Assembly: GCA_913030605.1 (NCBI GenBank)
Contig: CAJWEZ010000032.1
Coordinates: 1 to 50,538, forward strand
Reading direction: 5' to 3'
Length of the DNA: 50,538 nt
Source: an uncultured Spirochaeta sp.
Lineage (GTDB): Bacteria > Spirochaetota > Spirochaetia > DSM-27196 > Alkalispirochaetaceae
How positions within the stretch are numbered: position 1 is the stretch's first letter; every line of letters starts with the position of its first letter. The notes below the pieces were generated by a model that was not told the DNA's origin, did not search any database, and saw nothing but the letters and a program-made list of their open reading frames with translations. Below, one piece after another: positions 7,230 to 15,710 of this stretch. Position numbers and translations under genes: made by a program.

Positions 7230-7835
7230 GTGACCGAGCGGGAGTTCTGGAACGAAGCATACCTCAGGGAACCCCACACCACCATGGTTCCCAACCATCT
7301 ACTCCCGCACGAGGTCGCGGCACTGCCGGTGGGAACGGCTCTGGATATCGGATGCGGGAACGGCACGAACGCTCTGGGCCTTGCTGCCATCGGCTGGAAA
7401 GTCACCGGCGTCGACTGGGCGGAGGAGGCGGTCTTCCTCGCCGAACGCGCCGCGTTCCAGGCCCGCGTAAACGCCCGGTTCGAAATCGCCGACGCCGCCA
7501 CCTGGTCCGGTGGGACACCCTTCGACCTGGTCGTGTGCACCTTCGCGCTCCCCGCGGGCGGTGCCGGCGCCAGCGTGATCCGCAACACCCGCCGCCTCCT
7601 GGCACCGGGCGGCACGGTTCTGATCGCGGAATGGGATCGCTCCATGTCGCAGCCGTGGAACTTCCGCCCCTGCGAGCTCTACGATCCTGCAACGATCGTT
7701 TCAATGCTCCCCGACATGGAGGTCCACACGGCGGAAGTACGCCACATTCCGGAGATGTTTGTCGCCGGTGACCCCCGGGCGGCCCACGGTTCGTGGGCCA
7801 ACGTGACCGTGGTAAAGGCGTCGCGACCGGCGTAG
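7230..7835 (+). CDS. Class I SAM-dependent methyltransferase
   Basis: About 201 residues. SAM-binding motif I is ALDIGCGNGTNALGLAAIGW, followed by the acidic VTGVDWAEEAV loop (motif II). FEIADAATW and FDLVVCTFALP (motif IV region) and a LLAPGGTVLIAEW strand complete the fold. Layout and size are like TehB/SAM-methyltransferase-11 proteins; the substrate cannot be read. Two GTG starts are possible: 7215 and 7230. I prefer 7230 because TATATT (7218-7223) ends exactly 6 bases before it, matching the leaderless geometry seen elsewhere in this window, and neither start has a ribosome-binding site. The next gene starts 10 bases after its stop. Confidence 0.85.
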   Translation: MTEREFWNEAYLREPHTTMVPNHLLPHEVAALPVGTALDIGCGNGTNALGLAAIGWKVTGVDWAEEAVFLAERAAFQARVNARFEIADAATWSGGTPFDLVVCTFALPAGGAGASVIRNTRRLLAPGGTVLIAEWDRSMSQPWNFRPCELYDPATIVSMLPDMEVHTAEVRHIPEMFVAGDPRAAHGSWANVTVVKASRPA

Positions 7836-7845
7836 AATGGCGCCC

Positions 7846-9042
7846 ATGGACATTTCAGCTCCGGACTTCTCGTCCCCTGCGTTTCTTCGGTCCCACATGG
7901 CCTCGATCATCGACTTCTACCGGACGCACGCGTTCGACCCGGAAGGCGGGTTTCATCACTGTCTCCGCGACGACGGGTCGGTCTGTGCGCCCGGCCCGCG
8001 GCATCTGGTAAGCAGTACGCGCTTCGTGTATCTGTTTTCAAACGGTGTTCGCGTCCTCGGCGACGACAGTCTGCGGCCGCTGGTGCGCCACGCCCTGACG
8101 TACCTCACTCACCGACACTACCGTCCCGATACCGACACGTTCCGTTGGGAACTGTCGCCGGACGACAACACCGCCTACGCCTACGGTCTTGCCTTTGTGC
8201 TGCTGGCGGGAAGCGCCGCCGTTGCCGCCGGCGAGGAGGACGGACGCTGGGCGATCGAGCGTGCAGTGGCGATCCTCGAACGCGATTTCTGGGAACCCGA
8301 CGCGGGGCTCTACGCGGACGAACGCGGCGCCGACGGGCACGAACTGGCGCCGTACCGCGGGCAGAACGCGAACATGCACCTGTGTGAAGCGCACATCGCC
8401 GCCGCCGAGGCGACCGGCGAGTCGGCGTATCTCGACCGCGCCCTCCGGATCGCCGAGGCGATCACCCGCCGACTCCCGGCCACCACCGACGGGAGAATCT
8501 GGGAGCACTACCACGCCGACTGGTCGGTGGACTGGGAGTTTCATCGCGATCAGCCTGACGATCTGTTCCGACCGTGGGGGTTTCAGCCGGGACACCACGC
8601 CGAATGGAGCAAACTCCTGCTCCAGCTCAACGCCCGCCGGCCGCAGGAGTGGCTCGTGCCACGGGCGCGGGAACTGTTCGAGATCGCAGTTTCGGCGGGG
8701 TGGGATTCCGAATACGGTGGGCTGTATTACGGGTTCGCGCCGGATGGCTCGATCACCTCCAGCGACAAGTACTACTGGGTACAGACCGAGGCGATCGGCG
8801 CGGCGGCACTCCTCCACCGCGAGACCGGCGAGTCACAGTACCGCGAGTGGTACACCCGTCTCTGGGAGTACAGCTGGCAACACCTGATCGACCACCGCCA
8901 CGGAGGGTGGTACCGCATACTGGACCGGCAAAACCGGCCCTACTCGGATCTCAAGAGCCCGCCAGGAAAGGCCGGCTACCACCCCGTCGGTGCCTGCGTC
9001 GCCGCGCTGGAGGCCTATTCCCCGGCGAGCCCGCAGGACTGA
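7846..9042 (+). CDS. AGE-family sugar epimerase/isomerase (mannose-isomerase-like)
   Basis: About 398 residues forming the (alpha/alpha)6 barrel of the N-acylglucosamine 2-epimerase family. Motifs seen are RGQNANMHLCEA (about 175-187, with a catalytic-type His), WGFQPGHHAEWSKLL (a second catalytic His region), and YYWVQTEAI and HGGWYRILD near the end. These fit YihS/mannose-isomerase-type members that interconvert aldoses and ketoses (mannose/fructose, also lyxose/xylulose) rather than GlcNAc epimerases. TAGAAT (7833-7838) ends 7 bases before the ATG at 7846; an ATG at 7837 is also in frame. The 3' end overlaps the convergent regulator gene by 28 bases. It lies next to the sugar ABC/kinase operon, so a linked sugar is likely. 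Confidence 0.85.
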   Translation: MDISAPDFSSPAFLRSHMASIIDFYRTHAFDPEGGFHHCLRDDGSVCAPGPRHLVSSTRFVYLFSNGVRVLGDDSLRPLVRHALTYLTHRHYRPDTDTFRWELSPDDNTAYAYGLAFVLLAGSAAVAAGEEDGRWAIERAVAILERDFWEPDAGLYADERGADGHELAPYRGQNANMHLCEAHIAAAEATGESAYLDRALRIAEAITRRLPATTDGRIWEHYHADWSVDWEFHRDQPDDLFRPWGFQPGHHAEWSKLLLQLNARRPQEWLVPRARELFEIAVSAGWDSEYGGLYYGFAPDGSITSSDKYYWVQTEAIGAAALLHRETGESQYREWYTRLWEYSWQHLIDHRHGGWYRILDRQNRPYSDLKSPPGKAGYHPVGACVAALEAYSPASPQD

Positions 9043-10130
9043 CGGACGATCAGCGTCCCCGTGGCGGCCACGGTACGGGGAGGCGCCTCCGGATGCGACA
9101 GCCGCCACAGCATCGTGTCCAGCGCCACGTTCCCGATCTCGCGAACCGGCTGGTGCAGCGTCGTCAGCGGCACCCGCAGCATATTTGCGTAATGGATATC
9201 GTCGAATCCCACGATCGCGAGGTCTCCGGGAATGTCGACACCGAGTGTCTCCAGCGCGGGCATCAGCGCGGATGCGGTCTCGTCGTTGCCGCAGACCAGA
9301 CTCGCAGCATCGGAATCCATCACCGCCGCGCGGACGAAGTCGAGATCCTCCGGGTTGCCGAAGTGCACCCAGTCCTGTTGCGGCACGATGCCGTAGTCCA
9401 GCAGCGCCGCCCGATATCCGCGCAGCCGGATGGAGACGGTGTAGGCCGAATACGGTCGTGCCAGGAAGTCCACGCGATCGACCCCGTGCTTCAGGTAGTG
9501 CTCCGTGACCAGATAGCCGCTGCGGAAGTTGTCGATCCCCACCAGGTCGTACTCGCTGCGCTGCGGAAACGGAAGGTAGTCGGAGTCCAGCAGGACGATC
9601 GGGATCCCGGCCTCACGGAGCATGTCCACAACACGGCGGTTGATCGTGTCGAAGGACGGACTCAGCTCCAGCGGCTCGAAAAACACGCCTGCCACGTGGT
9701 TGTCGATGTAGCGACGCGCCACATCCACCAGTACGGCGGCGGCCTCCTCCGTGCGGATGTGACTCCCGCTCCACAACAGCGAAAAGTCGTTCTGTTCCGC
9801 CCGTGCGGCGATCTGCGTGCAGATCGGCTCGAAGATCTCTCCCTTCCCGAGCCCCGGAATCAGAAGACCGAAGAGCCGATTGTCGGTGGACACCCGGGCG
9901 TCGCGCTCCACGTAGCTGCCGGATCCCGTGCGGCGTGAGATGAGCCCCTCGTCCTGCAGCGCGTTCAGCGCCCGCGTCACCGTCGGACGCGACACACCGA
10001 AACGCTCCGACAGCTCCACCTCCGTCGGCAGGCGGTCACCGGCGCGGTAGTGACCGCCGGCAACCATTCGATGCAGCTCGTCGTATACGTACTGGTATTT
10101 GAATTGGCCCGGACGTGATGTATCGCTCAC
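9015..10130 (-). CDS. GntR-type regulator with a LacI-like sugar-binding domain
   Basis: 371 residues. Residues 1-80 are a GntR winged helix: RLPTEVELSERFGVSRPTVTRALNALQDEGLISRRTGSGSYV. Residues 90-370 are a periplasmic-binding-protein-like effector domain of the LacI/GalR type: LFGLLIPG, GVFFEPLE, ASLVCGNDETASALMPALE, LAIVGFDDIHYANMLRVPLTT, VRQS. This is the AraR architecture, usually a repressor released by a sugar. GTG at 10130 has GAGGG 9 bases upstream. It is divergent from the sugar ABC operon and convergent (28-bp overlap) with the AGE isomerase gene. It most likely controls the ABC operon and itself from the 205-bp gap. Confidence 0.92.
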   Translation of the reverse strand: MSDTSRPGQFKYQYVYDELHRMVAGGHYRAGDRLPTEVELSERFGVSRPTVTRALNALQDEGLISRRTGSGSYVERDARVSTDNRLFGLLIPGLGKGEIFEPICTQIAARAEQNDFSLLWSGSHIRTEEAAAVLVDVARRYIDNHVAGVFFEPLELSPSFDTINRRVVDMLREAGIPIVLLDSDYLPFPQRSEYDLVGIDNFRSGYLVTEHYLKHGVDRVDFLARPYSAYTVSIRLRGYRAALLDYGIVPQQDWVHFGNPEDLDFVRAAVMDSDAASLVCGNDETASALMPALETLGVDIPGDLAIVGFDDIHYANMLRVPLTTLHQPVREIGNVALDTMLWRLSHPEAPPRTVAATGTLIVRQSCGLAGE

Positions 10131-10177
10131 CGTAGGATCCCTCGCATTTCCGTCTCATCCTCTATTATTCACAGATC

Positions 10178-10204
10178 ACCTGCCAAAACCTGCAGATAAC
10201 CTGC
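10178..10204. repeat. Three helically phased ACCTGC repeats upstream of the regulator gene
   Basis: ACCTGC occurs at 10178, 10188 and 10199, start-to-start spacing 10 and 11 bases, so all three lie on one face of the helix. They sit in the control region between the GntR-type gene and the ABC operon. They may be half-sites for autoregulation. Confidence 0.5.
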
Positions 10205-10223
10205 ATAATTGTAAAACCCGATC

Positions 10224-10273
10224 GCGGAATTGACAAACTTTTTCTTGACAGTTCCGCAATTCCGGGGGTTAAT
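10224..10273 (+). promoter_or_regulatory. Operator/promoter of the sugar ABC operon
   Basis: A 13-bp inverted repeat (arms 10224-10236 and 10245-10257, consensus GCGGAAYTGWCAA, two mismatches, 8-base spacer) covers a TTGACA -35 box (10245-10250). This is followed 17 bases later by GTTAAT (10268-10273). A further GGAATTG/CAATTCC pair overlaps it (10226-10232 and 10257-10263). A repressor bound here would block RNA polymerase; the divergent GntR/LacI-type regulator is the obvious candidate. The leader to the ATG at 10336 is about 55 bases and carries AAGGAGGG. Confidence 0.65.
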
Positions 10274-10335
10274 GAAGACAATCCACTGCAGCTATCGGTT
10301 GCAGTCATTTTCAACAGCCTTACAAGGAGGGCAGC

Positions 10336-11292
10336 ATGAAGAGACTCGTTTTGGTACTCGTGAGTCTGAGTCTTCTCACCGGCGCCGTGTTCGCGTCCGG
10401 TCAGGCGGAAGGCGGCGATGAGCCGCTCCAGGTCGCGGCAACGTTCGGTGACCTCGGAAATCCGTTCTTCTACACGATGGGACAGGGCGTGGAAGACGCC
10501 GCCAAGGCGATCGACCCGAACGCCCGCGTGACCGTCGTTTCGTCCGGGTATGACCTGAACACGCAGACCGGCCAGATGGATACGTTCATCAGCGGCGGCG
10601 TGGACATCATCGTCCTGAATGCTGCCGATACCGCCGGTATCGCTCCCGCGGTTCGCCGCGCGAAGGAAGCCGGAATCGTCGTTGTCGCCGCCGACGTGAA
10701 CGCTGACGGTGGCGTCGATGCCACGGTGACGTCGAACAACTACGGCGCCGGTACCCAGGCCGGTGAGTATATCGTCGATCGCCTCGGCGGTGAAGGCAAC
10801 GTGGTCATCATCAATGGACCTCCCGTCTCCGCGGTTATCGACCGTGTGAACGGTGCCAAGGACGTCTTCGCCGAATACCCCGGAATCAACATCCTGTCGG
10901 ACAACCAGAACGCCGGTGGTAACCGCGAGGGTGGTCTGCGCGTCATGAGCGACCTGCTCACCGCGTTTGACAACATCGACGCTGTGTTCGCGATCAACGA
11001 TCCCACCGGTATCGGTGCGGACCTGGCGATCGCCCAGTCCCAGCGCCGCGGCGAAATGTTCATCGTCGGTGTTGACGGTGCTCCGGATGCGGTCGTCGCG
11101 CTCAACGACTCCGAGAGTGAGTTCGTGGCGACTCCGTCCCAGGACCCCTACACCATGGCGACCCGTGCGGTCGAGGTCGGCTACCAGGTCATGCAGGGCA
11201 ATCCCCCCGAGGATGACCTGATCCTCATCCCCACGACGCTCATTACCCGCGACAATGTGGACGAGTATGAAGGTTGGACTCAGCCCGAGTAA
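10336..11292 (+). CDS. Periplasmic sugar-binding protein of an RbsB-type ABC importer
   Basis: 318 residues. Signal peptide MKRLVLVLVSLSLLTGAVFA is followed by SGQAEGG, a start typical of spirochaete binding proteins. There is no lipobox cysteine, so it should be a soluble periplasmic protein. The Peripla_BP_4 fold is clear: DLGNPFFYTMGQGVEDAA, GVDIIVLNAAD, TSNNYGAGTQAGEYIVDRL, AVFAINDPTGIGADLA, IVGVDGAPDAV. The ligand is likely a pentose or related aldose; the exact sugar cannot be read. AAGGAGGG lies 7 bases before the ATG. First gene of a four-gene operon. Confidence 0.93.
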   Translation: MKRLVLVLVSLSLLTGAVFASGQAEGGDEPLQVAATFGDLGNPFFYTMGQGVEDAAKAIDPNARVTVVSSGYDLNTQTGQMDTFISGGVDIIVLNAADTAGIAPAVRRAKEAGIVVVAADVNADGGVDATVTSNNYGAGTQAGEYIVDRLGGEGNVVIINGPPVSAVIDRVNGAKDVFAEYPGINILSDNQNAGGNREGGLRVMSDLLTAFDNIDAVFAINDPTGIGADLAIAQSQRRGEMFIVGVDGAPDAVVALNDSESEFVATPSQDPYTMATRAVEVGYQVMQGNPPEDDLILIPTTLITRDNVDEYEGWTQPE

Positions 11293-11321
11293 GCTCGGCG
11301 CCTGAGCAGAAGAAACCAACG

Positions 11322-11348
11322 CGAAGGGCCCCCTCTGGGGGCCCTTCG
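11322..11348 (+). terminator. Intercistronic hairpin after the binding-protein gene
   Basis: A perfect 12-bp inverted repeat (CGAAGGGCCCCC, 3-base loop, mirror arm) sits 30 bases after the binding-protein stop and 20 before the ATPase start. There is no T-run, so it is more likely a partial attenuator or 3'-end stabiliser. That would let the binding protein be made in excess over the membrane components. Confidence 0.75.
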
Positions 11349-11367
11349 GACTGTCAGGGAGAACCAC

Positions 11368-12900
11368 ATGGGTGATACCAACACACAAACCCCGCTCCTT
11401 ACCGTCCGGAATCTGAGCAAACGCTTCCCCGGAGTTCAGGCTCTCGACGGAGTCTCGCTGGACGTCTATCCCGGCGAGGTTCATGTGCTGATGGGAGAAA
11501 ACGGCGCGGGGAAAAGCACGCTCATGAAGATCCTCGCCGGCGTCTACCACGCCGATGGAGGCGATATCGAGCTCGACGGCACCCCGATCAAACCCACCAC
11601 CCCGCTGGAGGCGATGGACCTGGGAATTACGCTGATCAACCAGGAGCTCGGCGTCGCCACCAACCTCACGGTTGCCGAGAACGTGTTCATGGGCAGCGAA
11701 CCCCACCGCTGGGGGATCATCGACCGCAAGTTCATGTCGGAAAAGACGCAGGAAGTCCTGGACAAGCTCGGCGCGCCGTTTGATCCGGACACGCCGACCG
11801 CCACCCTGAAGGTCGCCGAACAGCAGCAGGTCGATATCGCCCGGGCGCTGGTGCACAACAGCCGTGTGCTCATCATGGACGAGCCGACCGCGGCGCTGAG
11901 TGAACGCGAGATCGATAAGCTCTTCGACCGCATCAAGGCGCTGCGGGAACAGGGGCTGGCGATCGTCTACATCAGCCACCGCCTCGCCGAGGTCGCCGTC
12001 ATCGCCGACCGCGTCTCGGTCCTGCGGGACGGCCAGTACATCGGAACCGTGACGGGCGACGACATGGACAAGAACACGATCGTCTCCATGATGGTCGGCC
12101 GATCGCTGGAGGATTTCTACGAGCACGAGGTGTCCGACACCAAAACCGACCGCTTTCTGGTGGTGAAGGACATGGCCGACGGAAAGCGCGTTCGTGGCGT
12201 CTCGTTTCAGGCTGCGGCGGGTGAGATCCTCGGTATTTCCGGCCTCGTCGGCTCCGGTCGATCCGAACTGGCGCGCCTCATCTTCGGTGCCGACAAGGGC
12301 ATCTCCGGCGAAGTCTGGGTGGATGGTGAGCAAATGCACATCCGCTCGCCGCTGGACGCGATCAACAGCGGAATCGGCTACGTTCCCGAGGAGCGCAAGT
12401 CCGAGGGGCTGTTCCTGCAGATGAGCAGCCAGGAAAATATCGTCATGAACGTGATGCAGCAGAAGGCGCGCTTCGGCATCCTGGACCGTTCCGACAACGA
12501 TTCGATCACCGCAGAGGCGATTCGACAGCTGAACATCAAACTGGCGAGTCCCCGCACACCGGCGGTGTCACTGTCCGGCGGAAACCAGCAGAAACTGCTG
12601 CTGGCACGGTGGCTGCAGATTAAGCCGCGGGTGCTGATTCTGGACGAGCCCACCAGGGGCGTGGACGTTGGTGCCAAGAGCGAGATTTACCGACTGATCG
12701 GAGAGATCGCGCAGCAGGGAGTTGCCGTGGTCTTTATTTCGAGCGAGCTGCCGGAGGTCGTCGGACTGGCACAGCGGGTACTGGTGATGCGCGAAGGGCG
12801 CATCATGGCGGACATCACGGACAAGGACCGCATCAACCAGGAAACGATCATGGCCTACGCCACCGGCGTCCGTGAACCGGACTATGCCTTTACGGCCTGA
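11368..12900 (+). CDS. Sugar ABC importer ATPase, double domain (RbsA/XylG type)
   Basis: 510 residues with two nucleotide-binding halves. Half one: Walker A GENGAGKST (about 45-53), a degenerate signature (TLKVAEQQQVDIARAL), and Walker B VLIMDEPTAAL. Half two: GLVGSGRSELARL (modified Walker A), signature LSGGNQQKLLLARWL, and Walker B VLILDEPTRGVDVG. This is the standard CUT2 (carbohydrate uptake 2) layout, in which the second half is partly degenerate. It works with the upstream binding protein and downstream permease. AGGGAGA precedes the ATG by 5 bases. Confidence 0.96.
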   Translation: MGDTNTQTPLLTVRNLSKRFPGVQALDGVSLDVYPGEVHVLMGENGAGKSTLMKILAGVYHADGGDIELDGTPIKPTTPLEAMDLGITLINQELGVATNLTVAENVFMGSEPHRWGIIDRKFMSEKTQEVLDKLGAPFDPDTPTATLKVAEQQQVDIARALVHNSRVLIMDEPTAALSEREIDKLFDRIKALREQGLAIVYISHRLAEVAVIADRVSVLRDGQYIGTVTGDDMDKNTIVSMMVGRSLEDFYEHEVSDTKTDRFLVVKDMADGKRVRGVSFQAAAGEILGISGLVGSGRSELARLIFGADKGISGEVWVDGEQMHIRSPLDAINSGIGYVPEERKSEGLFLQMSSQENIVMNVMQQKARFGILDRSDNDSITAEAIRQLNIKLASPRTPAVSLSGGNQQKLLLARWLQIKPRVLILDEPTRGVDVGAKSEIYRLIGEIAQQGVAVVFISSELPEVVGLAQRVLVMREGRIMADITDKDRINQETIMAYATGVREPDYAFTA

Positions 12901-12925
12901 ACGAGAAGAGAGGGGAGAGTTTTCA

Positions 12926-13888
12926 ATGAGTTCCAAACCGGCAATGCTCAAACGTCAGAACTCGGGAATCTGGGAGAGCCTCGGCATCCTGCCGATTCTC
13001 GTGGTTATCGTCATTCTGTTTGCCGTCCTCAACGGCAACTTTCTGCGGCCCAACAACCTGATGAACGTTCTGCGGCAGGCGTCGATCAATATCGTGCTCG
13101 CCGCCGGTATGACGCTGGTCATCCTCACGGCGCGGATCGACCTCTCGGTGGGGTCGATACTCGCTACCACGGCGGTGATCGGGCTGATGGTGTCGATGCA
13201 CCCGGCGCTGCAGGGATTTACGATCATCATCCCGCTGCTCGCGGGTCTCGCTTTGGGAGCGTTGAACGGCTGGCTGATCGCCTACGTAAAACTGCCGTTC
13301 TTTATCGTCGTCCTCGGGAGTATGACCGCCCTGCGCGGTGCGGCGTACCTCCTCGCCGACGGCACCACCCTGATCAACAACGACCTGAACTTCGCGTGGA
13401 TCGGCAACGCGTACCTCGGCCCGGTTCCATGGCTGGCGGTGATCGCGCTGGCGGTGGTGGCGATCGTCTGGTTCGTGCTGAAGAAGACGGTCCTCGGTGT
13501 ACGCATCTACGCGGTCGGCGGAAACCCGCAGGCGGCGCGCCTCACCGGTATTAACGTCAAGTTCGTCATCGTGTTCGTATACGCCATGAGCGGTCTGCTC
13601 TCGGGCCTCGGTGGTGTCATGACCGCCAGCCGGCTGTACAGCGCCTCCGGCCTGCTGGGGAACGGCTACGAACTGGACGCGATCGCCTCCGTCATTCTCG
13701 GCGGAACGAGCATCCTGGGCGGAAGCGGAAGCGTCGTCGGAACGCTCGTCGGAGCCCTGATCATCGCGGTGCTCAACAACGGCCTCACGCTGATGAACGT
13801 GTCGTACTTCTGGCAGCTCGTTGTCCGCGGCGTGGTCATCGTGATCGCCGTTCTGATCGAACGGTTCCGACACCGGAAAGCCGACTGA
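12926..13888 (+). CDS. Sugar ABC importer permease (RbsC type)
   Basis: 320 residues, 8-10 membrane segments. The CUT2 permease signatures are visible: GMTLVILTARIDLSVGSILA, LPFFIVVLGSM, the cytoplasmic coupling motif YAVGGNPQAARLTGINV, and LDAIASVILGGTSILGG. ATG at 12926 is chosen because AGGGGAGAG lies just before it; the frame stays open upstream into the ATPase gene end. It follows the ATPase stop by 25 bases. It presumably forms a homodimer with the double ATPase. Confidence 0.95.
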   Translation: MSSKPAMLKRQNSGIWESLGILPILVVIVILFAVLNGNFLRPNNLMNVLRQASINIVLAAGMTLVILTARIDLSVGSILATTAVIGLMVSMHPALQGFTIIIPLLAGLALGALNGWLIAYVKLPFFIVVLGSMTALRGAAYLLADGTTLINNDLNFAWIGNAYLGPVPWLAVIALAVVAIVWFVLKKTVLGVRIYAVGGNPQAARLTGINVKFVIVFVYAMSGLLSGLGGVMTASRLYSASGLLGNGYELDAIASVILGGTSILGGSGSVVGTLVGALIIAVLNNGLTLMNVSYFWQLVVRGVVIVIAVLIERFRHRKAD

Positions 13889-13898
13889 GAGTCTCCCC

Positions 13899-15356
13899 GT
13901 GTATCTTGGTATCGATCTCGGTACCGGCTCGGTCAAGGTCATGCTCCTTGACCGGGCCGGCGGAGCCGTCTCCGCGAGCCATATCTATCCGGTTCTGGCC
14001 CCGGCGCCGGGCCGTGCGGAAACCGATCCCGAGGAATGGCTCCGGGCGCTGGAACAGGCGCTGACCGACCTGAACACCCGGGCCCGCGACCGCGGGACGG
14101 GCTCCCTCAAGGACGTTCGCGCCGTCGGGTTCTCCGGTCAGATGCACGGCGTCGTCCCGGTAAAACGCGGCGGCGACGGGACCACCGAGGCGCTGCACCC
14201 CGCCATCCTGTGGGCCGACGGTCGCGGCGCCGCGGAGCTTGAGCGCTACCATGCCTGCCCCCGGGAGATGCGCGGACGGCTGGGAAACCGACCGGCGTCG
14301 GGTATGGCCGGTACGACTCTCCTGTGGCTCCATCGCAACGCGCCCGCGGTTCTGGAGCGCGCCGACGCGGTGCTGTTTCCCAAGGACTACGTGCGCGCCG
14401 CCCTCACCGGCGATTGGTGCACCGACTACTCGGACGCCAGCGGCAGCCTGCTCTACGACTTCCGGAACCGGGAGTGGTACGGCGAGCTCATTGAGACCCT
14501 GGAGCTTCCCGCCACAGCTCTGCCGGAGATCCGCGACAGTGTGGCACCCGCCGGACACGTCACCGCGGCGGCGGCGGCGCGTTTCGGAATACCCGAGGGG
14601 ACCCCGGTCGCGATTGGCGCGGGAGACACGCCGGCGGCGATGTACGGGTCACGCCTCACCGACGAGGCGGTGGCACAGATCTCGGTGGGAACCGCGGCGC
14701 AGGCTGCACGGCCCGTCGCTCCCGGCGTTCTTCCGCCGGTATCCTCGGTCAATCTGTTCGAGGGTGCCGAGTCCCGGCTGCGCTACCAGGTTGCGGCGAT
14801 GCTCAACGGCGGACTGGCGCTGGAATGGGTCCGGGAACGACTCGGGTTTGACTGGGACGGCCTGTACGCACGCCTCGACGGCTCCGTCACCGACGATCCC
14901 GGGGAGATACTGTTTCTCCCCTACCTCACCGGCGAGCGCACGCCCCATCTCAATCCCGACGCGCGGGGCGCATGGGTGGGACTGTCGCTGCATCACGATA
15001 CCGACGACCTCGCCCGGGCAGCGTTGCTCGGGGTGGCGTGTACCGTCCGCCTGGGAATGGAGACGCTGGAGCACGATCGCGCGCCGGCGGATACGGTCCG
15101 ACTGGTGGGGGGCAGCGCGCGCTACGCGGCGTGGAGACAGATGCTCTCGCTGGTGCTGGAACGTCCCCTGGAATACTCCGAACAGACCGACGGGTCGGCC
15201 CGCGGCGCCGCCTACACCGCTGCGCGACTCCTGGGCGAGGAGCTTCCGGCGGGGCCGGCGTTCGTCCACCAGGACGCGCCGGATGCACCGTGGGTGCAGC
15301 GCTACTACGAGCGTTTTCTCGAGGTCTACGGCGCGCTCCATCCACCGCGGATGTAG
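13899..15356 (+). CDS. xylB: Xylulokinase-like FGGY carbohydrate kinase
   Basis: 485 residues, two actin-like ATPase halves. Xylulokinase hallmarks: YLGIDLGTGSVKVMLLD at the start, FSGQMHGVV (the GQMHG motif), HPAILWADGR, FPKDYVRAALTGDW...DYSDASGS, the catalytic-base region GAGDTPAAM, LPYLTGERTPHLNPDARG, and VGGSARYAAWRQML. It would phosphorylate D-xylulose to xylulose 5-phosphate, feeding the pentose phosphate pathway. Start is GTG at 13899, 10 bases after the permease stop. No xylose isomerase is present in the window; the nearby AGE isomerase might supply a ketose. Substrate is inferred from motif similarity. Confidence 0.87.
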   Translation: MYLGIDLGTGSVKVMLLDRAGGAVSASHIYPVLAPAPGRAETDPEEWLRALEQALTDLNTRARDRGTGSLKDVRAVGFSGQMHGVVPVKRGGDGTTEALHPAILWADGRGAAELERYHACPREMRGRLGNRPASGMAGTTLLWLHRNAPAVLERADAVLFPKDYVRAALTGDWCTDYSDASGSLLYDFRNREWYGELIETLELPATALPEIRDSVAPAGHVTAAAAARFGIPEGTPVAIGAGDTPAAMYGSRLTDEAVAQISVGTAAQAARPVAPGVLPPVSSVNLFEGAESRLRYQVAAMLNGGLALEWVRERLGFDWDGLYARLDGSVTDDPGEILFLPYLTGERTPHLNPDARGAWVGLSLHHDTDDLARAALLGVACTVRLGMETLEHDRAPADTVRLVGGSARYAAWRQMLSLVLERPLEYSEQTDGSARGAAYTAARLLGEELPAGPAFVHQDAPDAPWVQRYYERFLEVYGALHPPRM

Positions 15357-15395
15357 CGACGCCGTGGCGCGCAGGCGATCCCTGCCCGCCGCGGT

Positions 15396-15710
15396 CTACT
15401 GCACAAACCGCACGGCAGTCCCGTAGACCATCACCTCAGCGGCGCCCTGCATGACGGCGCTGGTCGCGTAGCGTACGTTGATCACGGCGTCGGCGCCGAG
15501 GCCCTCGGCCTCCTCAACCATCCGTTTGGTGGCGATCGCCCGCGCTTCGTTGATCATGTCGGAGTAGGCGCGAAGCTCGCCACCGACGATCGTCTTGAGC
15601 CCCGCCATGATGTCCCTGCCGATGTGCTTCGACTGAATCATCGATCCCTTGACGATTTCCAGCGTCTCCAGCGTCCGTCCGGTGATGTAGTCAGTATTTA
15701 CGATAATCAT
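15396..15710 (-). CDS. YbjQ/UPF0145 family protein
   Basis: 104 residues, the usual size of the YbjQ (DUF74) family, which forms pentameric beta-sandwich rings of unknown function, sometimes called heavy-metal-binding. Typical motifs: TLEIVKGS, GGELRAYSDMINEAR, ALGADAV-type VEEAEGLGADAVINVRY, and VMVYGTAV at the end. It overlaps the end of the small membrane-protein gene by 20 bases on the same strand. The two are therefore translated from one message and the membrane protein may anchor or partner it. It ends 39 bases from the convergent kinase gene. Confidence 0.88.
   Translation of the reverse strand: MIIVNTDYITGRTLETLEIVKGSMIQSKHIGRDIMAGLKTIVGGELRAYSDMINEARAIATKRMVEEAEGLGADAVINVRYATSAVMQGAAEVMVYGTAVRFVQ

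Noticed and set aside
11322..11348. Rho-independent terminator ending the binding-protein transcript
   Set aside because: The hairpin is strong but no T-run follows on either strand, and the ATPase gene starts 20 bases later with no promoter seen, so full termination is unlikely.
10165..12339. Long minus-strand open frame (724 codons) across the ABC operon
   Set aside because: It lies antisense to the binding-protein and ATPase genes, which have unmistakable motifs; the antisense protein is Asp/His/Arg/Val-rich and has no domain.
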